55,086 nt of DNA, taken from the NCBI GenBank assembly GCA_902780395.1, contig CACZFH010000007.1, forward strand, positions 1 to 55,086, in the 5' to 3' direction. The notes under the pieces were generated by a model that searched no databases, was not told the DNA's origin, and saw nothing but the letters and a program-made list of their open reading frames with translations. A program made the position numbers and the translations under genes. Source of the DNA: an uncultured Erysipelotrichaceae bacterium (GTDB lineage: Bacteria > Bacillota_I > Bacilli_A > RF39 > UBA660). How positions within the stretch are numbered: the stretch's first letter is position 1; every line of letters starts with the position of its first letter. Shown here in pieces: positions 1 through 7,965 of the stretch.

Positions 1-7
1 TATCAAG

Positions 8-43
8 GTTATTTCCGTTTAACATTCTAGAAACGGCAATAAC
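8..43. repeat. Interrupted inverted repeat at the left edge
   Basis: GTTATT (8-13) pairs with AATAAC (38-43), and CCGTTT (15-20) pairs with AAACGG (31-36), separated by a single 1x1 mismatch. The loop is 10 bases. No T-tract follows on either strand, so it does not look like a terminator. It may be an operator or part of an RNA that continues off the window. Confidence 0.35.
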
Positions 44-53
44 TCTGAAAAAG

Positions 54-76
54 AAAAAAATCCGTTAAAAAACGGA
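54..76 (-). terminator. Second intrinsic terminator downstream of recG
   Basis: On the minus strand the stem TCCGTT/AACGGA (6 bp, four-base loop) is followed by seven T residues. It lies about 25 bases beyond the first recG terminator, so the two act in tandem on the same transcript. Confidence 0.65.
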
Positions 77-100
77 CCTTAGTCTAAAAATTTACGAAAA

Positions 101-131
101 AATAAAAAGAAAAGAAATGTTACCATTTCTT
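101..131 (-). terminator. recG intrinsic terminator overlapping the stop codon
   Basis: AAGAAATG and CATTTCTT (112-119 and 124-131) form an 8-bp stem with a four-base loop. A T-rich run follows on the minus strand. The recG stop codon (130-132) lies in the hairpin arm. Confidence 0.7.
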
Positions 132-2127
132 AATTAACTTTCGTAATAGATTGAATAATTAATTGCTTTAATGAATCCTTATCAGTTTCTTTATTCTCTA
201 AGTATTCTTTAGAGTCTTTTTTAGCTTGAAGTAATATCTTATAATCATGCTTAATCGAAGCTATTTTAAATGACATATCTCCACTTTGCTTTGTTCCAAA
301 TAAATCACCTTGACCACGTAATTTAAAATCTTCTTCTGATATTACAAAACCATCGTCCTCTTTCTCCATGATTTTTAAACGTTCTGTATCACTATCACTA
401 ATTAAAATACATTGACTTTTACTAGTACCCCTACCAACTCTTCCACGTAATTGATGTAAAGTTGATAATCCAAACCTATCAGCATCAAATATAACCATAG
501 TAGTCGCATTTTGTACATCTACCCCTACTTCCACGACTGTAGTAGATATTAATATTTGTACCTCATTATTTTTAAATTGTTCCATAATAAGTTCTTTAGC
601 GCCACTAGCCATTTTTCCATGGACAATATCAATTTTATATTTATCCTTAAAAGCCAATTTCATTTGATCTTTTAATTCATTAACAGTAGTTAAATCACTA
701 TTTTCACTTTCTTCAATAAGAGGAGCAATCACATAGATTTGATGATTTTGCTTTAACTCTTCGTACATCATTTCTAAAACGTCTTTAATTTCACTTACTT
801 TTTTTACATAAGTATCAATTTTTTGCCTACCTTTAGGTCTTTCTTTTATTGTAGATACATCCATATCACCAAAAATAGTTAAAGCATAAGTTCTAGGAAT
901 AGGTGTCGCACTCATGTATAAAACATCTGGTTTAATACCTTTATTTTGTAAATTAGCTCTTTGATGAACCCCAAAACGATGCTGTTCATCTGTAATAACC
1001 AATCCTAAATTATTATAAGTAACTTCATCTTGAATTAAAGCATGGGTACCTATTACAATAGAAATACTTCCATCCTCTAATCCATTATAGATTTCAGTCT
1101 TTTCTTTCTTAGAAGTAGAACCAGTTAATAAAGCAATCTTAACATCAGTATCTTTCATAAACTCACATAAATTATTATAATGTTGAGTAGCTAAAATCTC
1201 TGTTGGTGCCATTAAAGCACTTTGATATCCACACAAACTATTAGCATACATACCAATAAAAGCCACAATAGTTTTTCCAGATCCAACATCCCCCTGTAGA
1301 AGACGATTCATACGATGAGGAGATTCCAAATCACCAATTACTTCATCACAAGCAATCTTTTGATCATTAGTTAAAGTAAAAGGTATTGATTCAATAAATT
1401 TATTTAGTTTTTCTCGATCTATATTTCTAATTAAACCATTCTTTTCTTTTTTATTTTGCTGCTTCAAATAATTAATTTTAAGCATAAATTGAAATAACTC
1501 TTCATATTTTAAACGAATAGTAACTTCTTTTAATTTTTCATTTGTACTTGGATTATGAATAATATTTAAAGCTGTTTTCTTATTTACAAAATGGTACTTC
1601 TCTTGATATTCAGAAGGAATATAATCTTGTATTTCTCTTCCATACATTAATAAAGCCATATTTATATAAGTTGACATATTCTTATTAGTTAACCCACTAG
1701 TACAGTGATATACAGGCTCTATTTTTACTTGATTAGATAAAACATCCAGCTTAATATCACTTGCCGTAATCACATTTTTCCCTTTATCTAGCTTTCCAAT
1801 AACAATAACATCAGTACCAACTAACAACTTACTTTTTAGAAATGCCCTATTAAAAATAGAAACACCTACAACTCCGCTTTGTGTAACAAGACGAAAATTC
1901 ATTTTATTAAGCCCAGCCTTAAAACGCATCAATATAGGAATACTTTCTACTTTTCCATCAATAATAATCTTTCCACCATCTTCAATAGTTGATAAATCAT
2001 CACGTTTTAAAACATCATAACGGAAAGGATAATGAGTAACCAAATCTTCTATTGTATTAATATTTATCTTATTTAATAAAGAAAGAGATTTAGGACCTAT
2101 TCCTTTAACATCTTTTAATTCTGCCAT
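130..2127 (-). CDS. recG: ATP-dependent DNA helicase RecG
   Basis: RecG is a superfamily 2 double-strand DNA translocase that remodels stalled replication forks and branch-migrates Holliday junctions in the cytoplasm. The 665-residue protein has the family layout. An N-terminal wedge/OB region begins with the helix-hairpin-like GIGPKSLSLL. Walker A (GDVGSGKT) is near residue 279, the DEQH box near 380, and SATPIPRT near 400. The C-terminal helicase lobe carries QLRGRVGRG. Length is slightly short compared with the usual 670-700 residues. The ATG has an AAGGAAGTGG ribosome binding site and a promoter just upstream, so it is monocistronic, and it ends in two tandem terminators. The family assignment is secure; the biological role is from the family. 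Confidence 0.97.
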   Translation of the reverse strand: MAELKDVKGIGPKSLSLLNKININTIEDLVTHYPFRYDVLKRDDLSTIEDGGKIIIDGKVESIPILMRFKAGLNKMNFRLVTQSGVVGVSIFNRAFLKSKLLVGTDVIVIGKLDKGKNVITASDIKLDVLSNQVKIEPVYHCTSGLTNKNMSTYINMALLMYGREIQDYIPSEYQEKYHFVNKKTALNIIHNPSTNEKLKEVTIRLKYEELFQFMLKINYLKQQNKKEKNGLIRNIDREKLNKFIESIPFTLTNDQKIACDEVIGDLESPHRMNRLLQGDVGSGKTIVAFIGMYANSLCGYQSALMAPTEILATQHYNNLCEFMKDTDVKIALLTGSTSKKEKTEIYNGLEDGSISIVIGTHALIQDEVTYNNLGLVITDEQHRFGVHQRANLQNKGIKPDVLYMSATPIPRTYALTIFGDMDVSTIKERPKGRQKIDTYVKKVSEIKDVLEMMYEELKQNHQIYVIAPLIEESENSDLTTVNELKDQMKLAFKDKYKIDIVHGKMASGAKELIMEQFKNNEVQILISTTVVEVGVDVQNATTMVIFDADRFGLSTLHQLRGRVGRGTSKSQCILISDSDTERLKIMEKEDDGFVISEEDFKLRGQGDLFGTKQSGDMSFKIASIKHDYKILLQAKKDSKEYLENKETDKDSLKQLIIQSITKVN

Positions 2128-2170
2128 AACACCACTTCCTTAAAACCGCAATATTGCTAACCTCTTGCAT

Positions 2171-2199
2171 ATTATAACATAAATCATTATTTTTTGAAA
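2171..2199 (-). promoter_or_regulatory. recG promoter
   Basis: On the minus strand, TTTCAA (2194-2199) stands 17 bases from TATAAT (2171-2176). The -10 is extended by TG one base upstream (TATGTTATAAT). Confidence 0.65.
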
Positions 2200-2323
2200 G
2201 AAAAAAGAGAAAAAAAGAAAGAAAAAAAACGTACTAGTTATAAAATAAATTTATGAAATACCAAATAGATTATAAACACTAATTTTATCAACAAAAAAAA
2301 AGAAAAAAAATTCAATATTTTTA

Positions 2324-2352
2324 TTGACAAAATACCCATTTTAGATTAGGAT
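2324..2352 (+). promoter_or_regulatory. Plus-strand promoter of the small RNA
   Basis: A perfect -35 TTGACA (2324-2329), a 17-base spacer and -10 TAGGAT (2347-2352) predict a start near 2358-2360. No coding gene follows on this strand, so the promoter serves the structured RNA directly downstream. It differs from the extended -10 promoters of the protein genes here. Confidence 0.65.
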
Positions 2353-2357
2353 AGGAA

Positions 2358-2494
2358 CTACCAATTCGGAATTAGGCGAATTGGTCGCTAGTATCACACT
2401 AGCCAACCCCTTTTTATTCTTTTTGGAAGCTGGCCTCAGGGGGTCCAGCTTCTCAGATTAAAAACTAAAAAAGACGTGGCCGACGTCTTTTTTT
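2358..2494 (+). ncRNA. Candidate standalone structured small RNA, about 135 nt
   Basis: The RNA has its own promoter and intrinsic terminator and no open frame. Three hairpins are visible. ACCAATTC (2360-2367) pairs with GAATTGGT (2378-2385). GCTAGT (2387-2392) pairs with ACTAGC (2398-2403). GAAGCTGG (2426-2433) pairs with CCAGCTTC (2445-2452). The third hairpin's loop contains GGGGG, which can pair with ACCCCT (2406-2411) as a pseudoknot. Otherwise ACCCCT followed by a U-run is a single-stranded C-rich segment, like the seed regions that bind Shine-Dalgarno sequences in some Bacillota small RNAs. I do not recognise it as 6S, SRP, tmRNA, RNase P or a riboswitch class known to me. Structure is read from sequence; function is unknown. 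Confidence 0.6.
2471..2494 (+). terminator. Terminator of the small RNA
   Basis: AAGACGT (2471-2477) and ACGTCTT (2483-2489) form a 7-bp stem around a five-base loop, followed by a T-run to 2494. A-rich sequence upstream makes it potentially bidirectional, but the minus-strand gene has its own terminator next to it. Confidence 0.8.
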
Positions 2495-2501
2495 GTTTCT
2501 T

Positions 2502-2527
2502 AAAAAAAAGATTGCAAAAGCAATCTT
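2502..2527 (-). terminator. Terminator of the 92-residue membrane protein gene
   Basis: On the minus strand AAGATTGC/GCAATCTT (8 bp, TTTT loop) is followed by a T-run. It begins six bases after the stop codon. Confidence 0.8.
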
Positions 2528-2533
2528 CATTAA

Positions 2534-2812
2534 TTATTCCGCAGAAATAAGCTTATCTAAACAAAACATTAAAATATAACCAAAAAAATAAGCAATTACT
2601 AAACCTAATAAAAATAAAAGTGCATTGTATACATTACCCACAATAATAAAATATAAGAACAAAATAATTCCTACAACTAATCCAAATCGAATAAACCAAA
2701 CAGATAAAAAAGATAATACTGGGATTGCCCCTTCTTCTTTATCATACTCTTCGTCAATTTCATTTTCATCTAAGTCTGCATCATAGTATTCATTCCTATT
2801 TTTTCGACTCAT
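2534..2812 (-). CDS. Small two-helix membrane protein, function unknown
   Basis: The 92-residue protein has a strongly acidic, hydrophilic N-terminal part (residues 4-28, rich in Asp and Glu). Two hydrophobic helices follow (about 34-57 and 62-86), joined by a short turn. This predicts a small integral membrane protein with the charged tail probably in the cytoplasm. It has an AAAGGGAGTG ribosome binding site, its own extended -10 promoter and its own terminator, so it is monocistronic between nifJ and recG. I do not recognise the family and assign no role. The coding call rests on the clean start signals, terminator and hydropathy pattern. Confidence 0.8.
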   Translation of the reverse strand: MSRKNRNEYYDADLDENEIDEEYDKEEGAIPVLSFLSVWFIRFGLVVGIILFLYFIIVGNVYNALLFLLGLVIAYFFGYILMFCLDKLISAE

Positions 2813-2839
2813 ATAAACACTCCCTTTTTAATTGGCTAT

Positions 2840-2848
2840 ATTATATCA
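2840..2848 (-). promoter_or_regulatory. Extended -10 promoter of the 92-residue gene
   Basis: TG-A-TATAAT on the minus strand (TATAAT at 2840-2845), about 28 bases upstream of the ATG. I see no convincing -35. Confidence 0.55.
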
Positions 2849-2856
2849 CATTATTC

Positions 2857-2889
2857 AAAAAAAATAAAGGAAAACTATTCGTTTTCCTT
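2857..2889 (-). terminator. nifJ terminator overlapping the stop codon
   Basis: AAGGAAAAC (2867-2875) and GTTTTCCTT (2881-2889) form a 9-bp stem. On the minus strand a T-run follows. The nifJ stop codon (2875-2877) is inside the hairpin. Confidence 0.8.
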
Positions 2890-5800
2890 ATTTTGTAATG
2901 TTTGATAATACTCATAAGTCAAGATAGCATCCTGCTTATTCTTTTCTAATAACTTATCAGCTTCTTTATTAATTTTACTTAAAGAACGATAACGATCTTC
3001 TCCTAAAGTAAATTCTTCATATTTTGTAAAGTCTGCTGTACTATCAACCTTAAATTCTTTATTTTGAGGATTATAATGGAATATTGGGAAATATCCAGAG
3101 GCTGTAGCCTCTTTTTCTTCTTGAATACTATTCTTCATTCCTTTGATAATTCCTTGAGCAATACATGGAGCATAAGCAATAATAATAGATGGTCCATCAT
3201 ATGCCTCAGCTTCTTTCATAACTTTAATAGCATGCATTGGATTAGCCCCTAATGAAATAGTTCCCACATAAACATGAGGATAAGACAATGCCATTTTAGC
3301 TAAATTCTTCTTAGCCGTTTCTTTACCACTAGCAGCAAATTTAGCAACAGCACCAGGTCTAGTAGATTTAGAAGCTTGTCCTCCTGTATTAGAATACACT
3401 TCAGTATCTAATACTAAAATATTAACATTTTCACGATTAGCTAAAACATGATCAATTCCATTATATCCAATATCATAAGCCCATCCATCTCCACCAATCA
3501 TCCAAACAGATTTTGGCATAATAAAGTCTTTTAATTTTATTAAACGATCAATCTTAGTTTCATCAATAACTTCTAACAAAGCTTTAGCAGATTCTTCTGT
3601 AATAGCTTCTGTATATGCTTTATATATTTCTTTTTCACTCTTCTTAACCAAATCCATATGATTTTGAATTAAAGTAACAATTTGATTTTTCATAGCTTTA
3701 TCAGCTACTCTCATACCAAAACCAAACTCAGCATTATCCTCAAACAAAGAATTAGCCCATGGAATTGAATATGGCATAGATGGAGTACTAGCTCCATAAA
3801 TAGAAGAACATCCTGTTGCATTTGCAACTATCATTCTATCCCCAAATAATTGGGTTAAAAGTTTTAAGTAAGGTGTTTCTCCACAACCAGCACAAGCTCC
3901 AGGAAATTCAAATTTAGGTTTAACAAATTGACTACCTTTAACCGTAGTAGTAGGCATAACATTTTTTTTCTCTTTTACCTCATTAAATAGATACTTATAT
4001 TCTTCATCACGCTTATCATCTAACAATTCTTGTTTCATCTTCATAACAAGAGCTTTAGCTCCTGCTTTTCCAGGACATACTTCACTACATAAACTACATC
4101 CTGTACAATCAGGTAAACTTACCCCTACCGTAAACTTCAAATCTTGATCTTTAATATTAGCATCTACTAAATGGCGTTGTACTGAATCAGGAGCATCTAA
4201 AACTTCTTTTTCATCCAATAAGAAAGGCCTAATAACTCCATGCGGACATACCAAACTACACATATTACAATTAATACAATTGCTTGGATCATAACAAGGA
4301 GCCATTTCACTACTATCCCGTTTATCTAATTTAGATGTACCAGCTTCAAATTCTCCATTAGATAATTTAACAAAACTACTAACAGGTAAAGAATCCCCTT
4401 CCATAGAGTCTATTACTTCAAATAAACTTCTCTTAGGTTGAATCTCATTATCAAAATCAACATAAGGAACTTTTACTGGAATTAATTTTTCTAAAGCAGA
4501 ATCAATTGCTTTAATATTTTTCTCTACTAGATTTCCACCTTTATTAGCAAACTTTGTACTTATATTCTCTTTAATTTTTTGAACAGCAAAATCAAAATCA
4601 ACAATCTTTCCTAATTTGAAAATAATTGTTTCCATAATAGCACTAATTTTACCAGGAAGACCTACCTCACTAGCAACATGAGAAGCATCTACAATAAACA
4701 TTTTAATATGTTTATTCTGTAAAATCTTCTTATCATGACTACTCATCATAGCAAGTACTTCATCAGCTGACTTATTAGTATTTAGAATAAATACACCCTT
4801 ATCAGATATTTTTTCTAACATTTTAATACGTCTTAAATAACTATCTTTTGTACAAACAATAATATTAGCTTTTTCCACATAATAAGTACTACAAATAGGA
4901 TTTTTCCCAAAACGTAAATTAGCAATTGTTACTCCACCACTTTTTTTAGAGTCATATTGAAAATATCCTTGTACATAAGCATTAGTATAAGTACCTGTAA
5001 TCTTCATTAAATCTTTAGATGCAGATACCATACCATCACTACCATATCCATAGATTAAGAATTCTGCATTATCACTAGGTAACATAAATTCTGCATTATA
5101 TGGAATACTTAAGTTAGTAATATCATCAAGAATACCTACCGTAAAGTTTGTATGAACATCTCTAGTATCTAAGAAATCATATACCCCTTTAATCATAGCA
5201 GGAGTTGTATTTTTACTAGAAAGACCATATCTTCCTCCATACACACTAACTTTAGCATCAACGTTTTTAATTGTTTGAACAACATCTAAGTATAATGGTT
5301 CTCCACTTGCTCCTGGTTCTTTAGTACGATCCAAAACAGCAATCTTCTTAACTGTTTTAGGCAACTCATTCAAAAAGTATTTAGCACTAAATGGACGATA
5401 CAAATGTACTTCCATTAATCCCACATTTTCATTTTTCTTATTAACCAAATACTTAACTGTTTCCTTTACAGTTTCACAAACGGATCCCATAGCAACAATA
5501 ACTTTAGTAGCATTAGGACTACCATAATAATTAAATGGCTTATAATCTCTACCTGTAATTTTTGAAATTTGACTCATATAATCATTTACAATATCAGGTA
5601 TTTTATTATAATATTCATTTCTTACTTCAGTAGCTTGAAAATAGATATCTTCATTTTGAGCAGTACCCCTAATTGATGGATGATTAGGATTCATAGCTCT
5701 TTTTCTAAATTCATCTAAAGCTTTTTGATCGATTAATTTTTTTAGTTTTTCCGTATCAATAACATCTACTTTTTGTAATTCATGGCTTGTTCTAAAACCA

Positions 5801-6306
5801 TCAAAAAAGTTTACAAAAGGTACTTTTCCCTTAATAGCAGCTAAGTGTGCAACTCCTGTTAAATCCATTACTTGTTGAACAGAACTAGAAGCTAACATAG
5901 CAAAACCAGTAGCACGTGTTGCATAAATATCTTGATGATCTCCAAAAATAGACAAAGCATGTGTCGCTAAACTACGAGCTGCTACATGAATAACACAAGG
6001 TAATTGTTCTCCTGCAATTTTATACATATTAGGAATCATTAATAATAATCCCTGAGAAGCTGTATAAGTAGTAGTTAAAGCTCCTGCTTGTAAAGAGCCA
6101 TGAACCATACCAGCAGCTCCTGCTTCAGATTCCATTTCTACTACTTTGACAGGTGTTTCAAAGAAGTTTAATTTTCCTTCACTACTCCATTTATCAGTAA
6201 GTTCTGCCATCGGACTTGCCGGTGTAATTGGATAAATACCAGCTACTTCTGTAAACCCATAAGAAGCATAAGCAGCTGCTTCATTACCATCCATTATCTT
6301 CATCAT
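2875..6306 (-). CDS. nifJ: Pyruvate:ferredoxin (flavodoxin) oxidoreductase, single chain
   Basis: This 1143-residue enzyme oxidatively decarboxylates pyruvate with CoA to acetyl-CoA and CO2, passing electrons to ferredoxin or flavodoxin. It is a cytoplasmic, oxygen-sensitive route typical of anaerobes. All domains are present in one chain. The pyrimidine-binding TPP domain starts with YPITPASP near residue 25. Two 4Fe-4S motifs lie near residues 680 (CINCNMCSLVCP) and 740 (CTGCSLCSEVCP). CAGCGETPY near 805 contributes to the third cluster. The TPP diphosphate-binding segment GGDGWAYDIGY is near 940. Length is close to the usual 1170-1200. The start has AGGAGG nine bases before ATGATG. It has its own extended -10 promoter in the 41-base gap after the AAA+ gene. 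Family assignment is secure. Confidence 0.97.
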   Translation of the reverse strand: MMKIMDGNEAAAYASYGFTEVAGIYPITPASPMAELTDKWSSEGKLNFFETPVKVVEMESEAGAAGMVHGSLQAGALTTTYTASQGLLLMIPNMYKIAGEQLPCVIHVAARSLATHALSIFGDHQDIYATRATGFAMLASSSVQQVMDLTGVAHLAAIKGKVPFVNFFDGFRTSHELQKVDVIDTEKLKKLIDQKALDEFRKRAMNPNHPSIRGTAQNEDIYFQATEVRNEYYNKIPDIVNDYMSQISKITGRDYKPFNYYGSPNATKVIVAMGSVCETVKETVKYLVNKKNENVGLMEVHLYRPFSAKYFLNELPKTVKKIAVLDRTKEPGASGEPLYLDVVQTIKNVDAKVSVYGGRYGLSSKNTTPAMIKGVYDFLDTRDVHTNFTVGILDDITNLSIPYNAEFMLPSDNAEFLIYGYGSDGMVSASKDLMKITGTYTNAYVQGYFQYDSKKSGGVTIANLRFGKNPICSTYYVEKANIIVCTKDSYLRRIKMLEKISDKGVFILNTNKSADEVLAMMSSHDKKILQNKHIKMFIVDASHVASEVGLPGKISAIMETIIFKLGKIVDFDFAVQKIKENISTKFANKGGNLVEKNIKAIDSALEKLIPVKVPYVDFDNEIQPKRSLFEVIDSMEGDSLPVSSFVKLSNGEFEAGTSKLDKRDSSEMAPCYDPSNCINCNMCSLVCPHGVIRPFLLDEKEVLDAPDSVQRHLVDANIKDQDLKFTVGVSLPDCTGCSLCSEVCPGKAGAKALVMKMKQELLDDKRDEEYKYLFNEVKEKKNVMPTTTVKGSQFVKPKFEFPGACAGCGETPYLKLLTQLFGDRMIVANATGCSSIYGASTPSMPYSIPWANSLFEDNAEFGFGMRVADKAMKNQIVTLIQNHMDLVKKSEKEIYKAYTEAITEESAKALLEVIDETKIDRLIKLKDFIMPKSVWMIGGDGWAYDIGYNGIDHVLANRENVNILVLDTEVYSNTGGQASKSTRPGAVAKFAASGKETAKKNLAKMALSYPHVYVGTISLGANPMHAIKVMKEAEAYDGPSIIIAYAPCIAQGIIKGMKNSIQEEKEATASGYFPIFHYNPQNKEFKVDSTADFTKYEEFTLGEDRYRSLSKINKEADKLLEKNKQDAILTYEYYQTLQNKENE

Positions 6307-6334
6307 ATTTATATCCTCCTATAATATCATAACC

Positions 6335-6343
6335 ATTATAACA
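6335..6343 (-). promoter_or_regulatory. Extended -10 promoter of nifJ
   Basis: TGTG-T-TATAAT on the minus strand (TATAAT at 6335-6340), 28 bases upstream of the ATG. It sits in the 41-base gap next to the end of the AAA+ gene, so nifJ can be transcribed separately from the operon upstream. Confidence 0.55.
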
Positions 6344-6347
6344 CATT

Positions 6348-7928
6348 TTAAGAAAAAGCTCCCATATTTTCAACAGAGATATCATCTTTTGTAATAGTAC
6401 AAAGTATTTTCTTCCTCTTTTTATTCTTTGTATTAGCAGCATGCTTAATAATTGTCTTTTCATAAACATTACGAATAAAACGTGCATTTCCAAAATTCTT
6501 AGTATCTTTATTTTCTTGAATAACCTTTCTTAGTTCTAAGAAAGCCTCATCTTCTACAATAAAACCAGCTTTTTTCATCATACCAGCAAATATTTCTACT
6601 AATTCATCTTCTGTATAATCATCAAATTCTAATGTATACCCAATACGAGAAACAATACCAGAATTAGAATCCAAAAAGTCTTGCATCTCTTTTGTATATC
6701 CAGCAAATATCACTACTAAATCATCTCGATAATCTTCCATTGCTTTAATAAGTGTTGCTATGGCTTCTGCATTATAAGAATTCTGATTATTTTTACTAGC
6801 TAACGCATAAGCTTCATCAATAAATAAAACTCCCCCTCTAGCTCTTTCTACTACTTCCATTGTCTTCGGAGCAGTTTGTCCAACATACTCAGCAACTAAA
6901 TCTTTAGAAGATACTTCAATTAATTTATTCTGTTTAATATATTTCAAATGATATAAAATATCAGCAATAATTCTCGCAACCGTAGTTTTTCCAGTTCCAG
7001 GATTTCCTAAGAAAACCATATGTAGATTAATATTTTTAAGATTTAAATCTTTAGCTCGATCTTTTAAAGACATATAATCAACTAATTCATGTAATGTTTT
7101 CTTTACTTTTTCAAGTCCAACTAATTCATTTAATTGTTCAAATATTTCATCCATTGTCTTATCTGTTTCTAATTTAGGAACAGTATGTTGAAAAGTTATT
7201 TCTCTACACAAACTATCTCTATAACTAGGATAATCAATTTCTTTCTTAGGATAAGTAAGAGAAATATAATCTAATATTTGAATTGCTAATGGATCTTCTT
7301 TATCAACCAAAGTCTTATCTAACACTTCTTGATAAACATCTTGAACATCAGGATCCTTTCCTATAAAACAAAATGGGAAAGACTTCTTTTCTAAAGTATT
7401 ATCAAATTCAAAGAAATATGTAATTTCATCTTCTAAACCTTCTAAAAGAATAATCTTATGATCTAAATTCTCTTCTAATAAATGAAAAAATACTTTTTTA
7501 TAAGATTCATCTCTTAAATATAATCCTTTAATATCTTTAATAATAATATAGTTTTTAGAGAAAGCTTCTTTTACTTTATCAATTGTATCTACTTCGTAAA
7601 AAGATATAACTGAGGAACCACTTCCAACATATTGATAACAAGAAATTGCTTGTTTTATTAAATCTTCAAATCTATGAATAGTTTCCGTATTATCACTTTT
7701 TAAAACAAAATGAAAATCTAAATATCTTTCTTCTTCTTTCTCATGATATTTCCTCATATATTCAAAAATTTTCTTTAATAAATCTTTTGATTCTTCATCT
7801 AATAATAAAGTATCCACATCTTGTAATGGAAAAGCTGTTCTAGAAGCTACTTCCTCTTCTTGCTTTTCACTTACTATAGGACTTCCAAAAAAATCTTTAT
7901 AAACATCTGCTAAATAATCATTATTCAT
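6348..7928 (-). CDS. AAA+ ATPase of the CbxX/CfqX (SpoVK-like) family
   Basis: The 526-residue protein has an unassigned N-terminal half (about 1-265, acidic) and a C-terminal AAA+ domain of the CbxX/CfqX/SpoVK type. Walker A (GNPGTGKTT) is near residue 309, Walker B (GVLFIDEAYA) near 366, a sensor-1 segment (VIFAGY) near 408, and an arginine-finger candidate (VSRIGYTLEF) near 430. Family members are hexameric ATP-driven remodelers such as Rubisco activase CbbX; the substrate here is unknown. It is the last gene of a five-gene operon, after telA with a 37-base gap that contains a small hairpin. The start has GAGGTGAT at good spacing. The N-terminal half may read out the TelA/XpaC/VWA partners; that is inference. 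Confidence 0.88.
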   Translation of the reverse strand: MNNDYLADVYKDFFGSPIVSEKQEEEVASRTAFPLQDVDTLLLDEESKDLLKKIFEYMRKYHEKEEERYLDFHFVLKSDNTETIHRFEDLIKQAISCYQYVGSGSSVISFYEVDTIDKVKEAFSKNYIIIKDIKGLYLRDESYKKVFFHLLEENLDHKIILLEGLEDEITYFFEFDNTLEKKSFPFCFIGKDPDVQDVYQEVLDKTLVDKEDPLAIQILDYISLTYPKKEIDYPSYRDSLCREITFQHTVPKLETDKTMDEIFEQLNELVGLEKVKKTLHELVDYMSLKDRAKDLNLKNINLHMVFLGNPGTGKTTVARIIADILYHLKYIKQNKLIEVSSKDLVAEYVGQTAPKTMEVVERARGGVLFIDEAYALASKNNQNSYNAEAIATLIKAMEDYRDDLVVIFAGYTKEMQDFLDSNSGIVSRIGYTLEFDDYTEDELVEIFAGMMKKAGFIVEDEAFLELRKVIQENKDTKNFGNARFIRNVYEKTIIKHAANTKNKKRKKILCTITKDDISVENMGAFS

Positions 7929-7940
7929 AATATCACCTCA

Positions 7941-7962
7941 AAAACAAGCCGACGATTTCGGC
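7941..7962 (-). terminator. Weak hairpin between telA and the AAA+ gene
   Basis: GCCGA (7948-7952) and TCGGC (7958-7962) form a 5-bp GC-rich stem. On the minus strand TTGTTTTTGAGG follows, running into the AAA+ ribosome binding site. It could attenuate or stabilise the mRNA between the two genes rather than fully terminate. Confidence 0.35.
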
Positions 7963-7965
7963 GGC

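Noticed and set aside
2353-2494. Riboswitch or T-box controlling a downstream gene
   Set aside because: No gene follows the terminator on the plus strand; the next genes are on the opposite strand.
6284-6493. Minus-strand 69-residue open frame across the end of the AAA+ gene and nifJ start
   Set aside because: It overlaps the AAA+ coding sequence in another frame, is hydrophobic and Met-rich in an unnatural way, and has no ribosome binding site.
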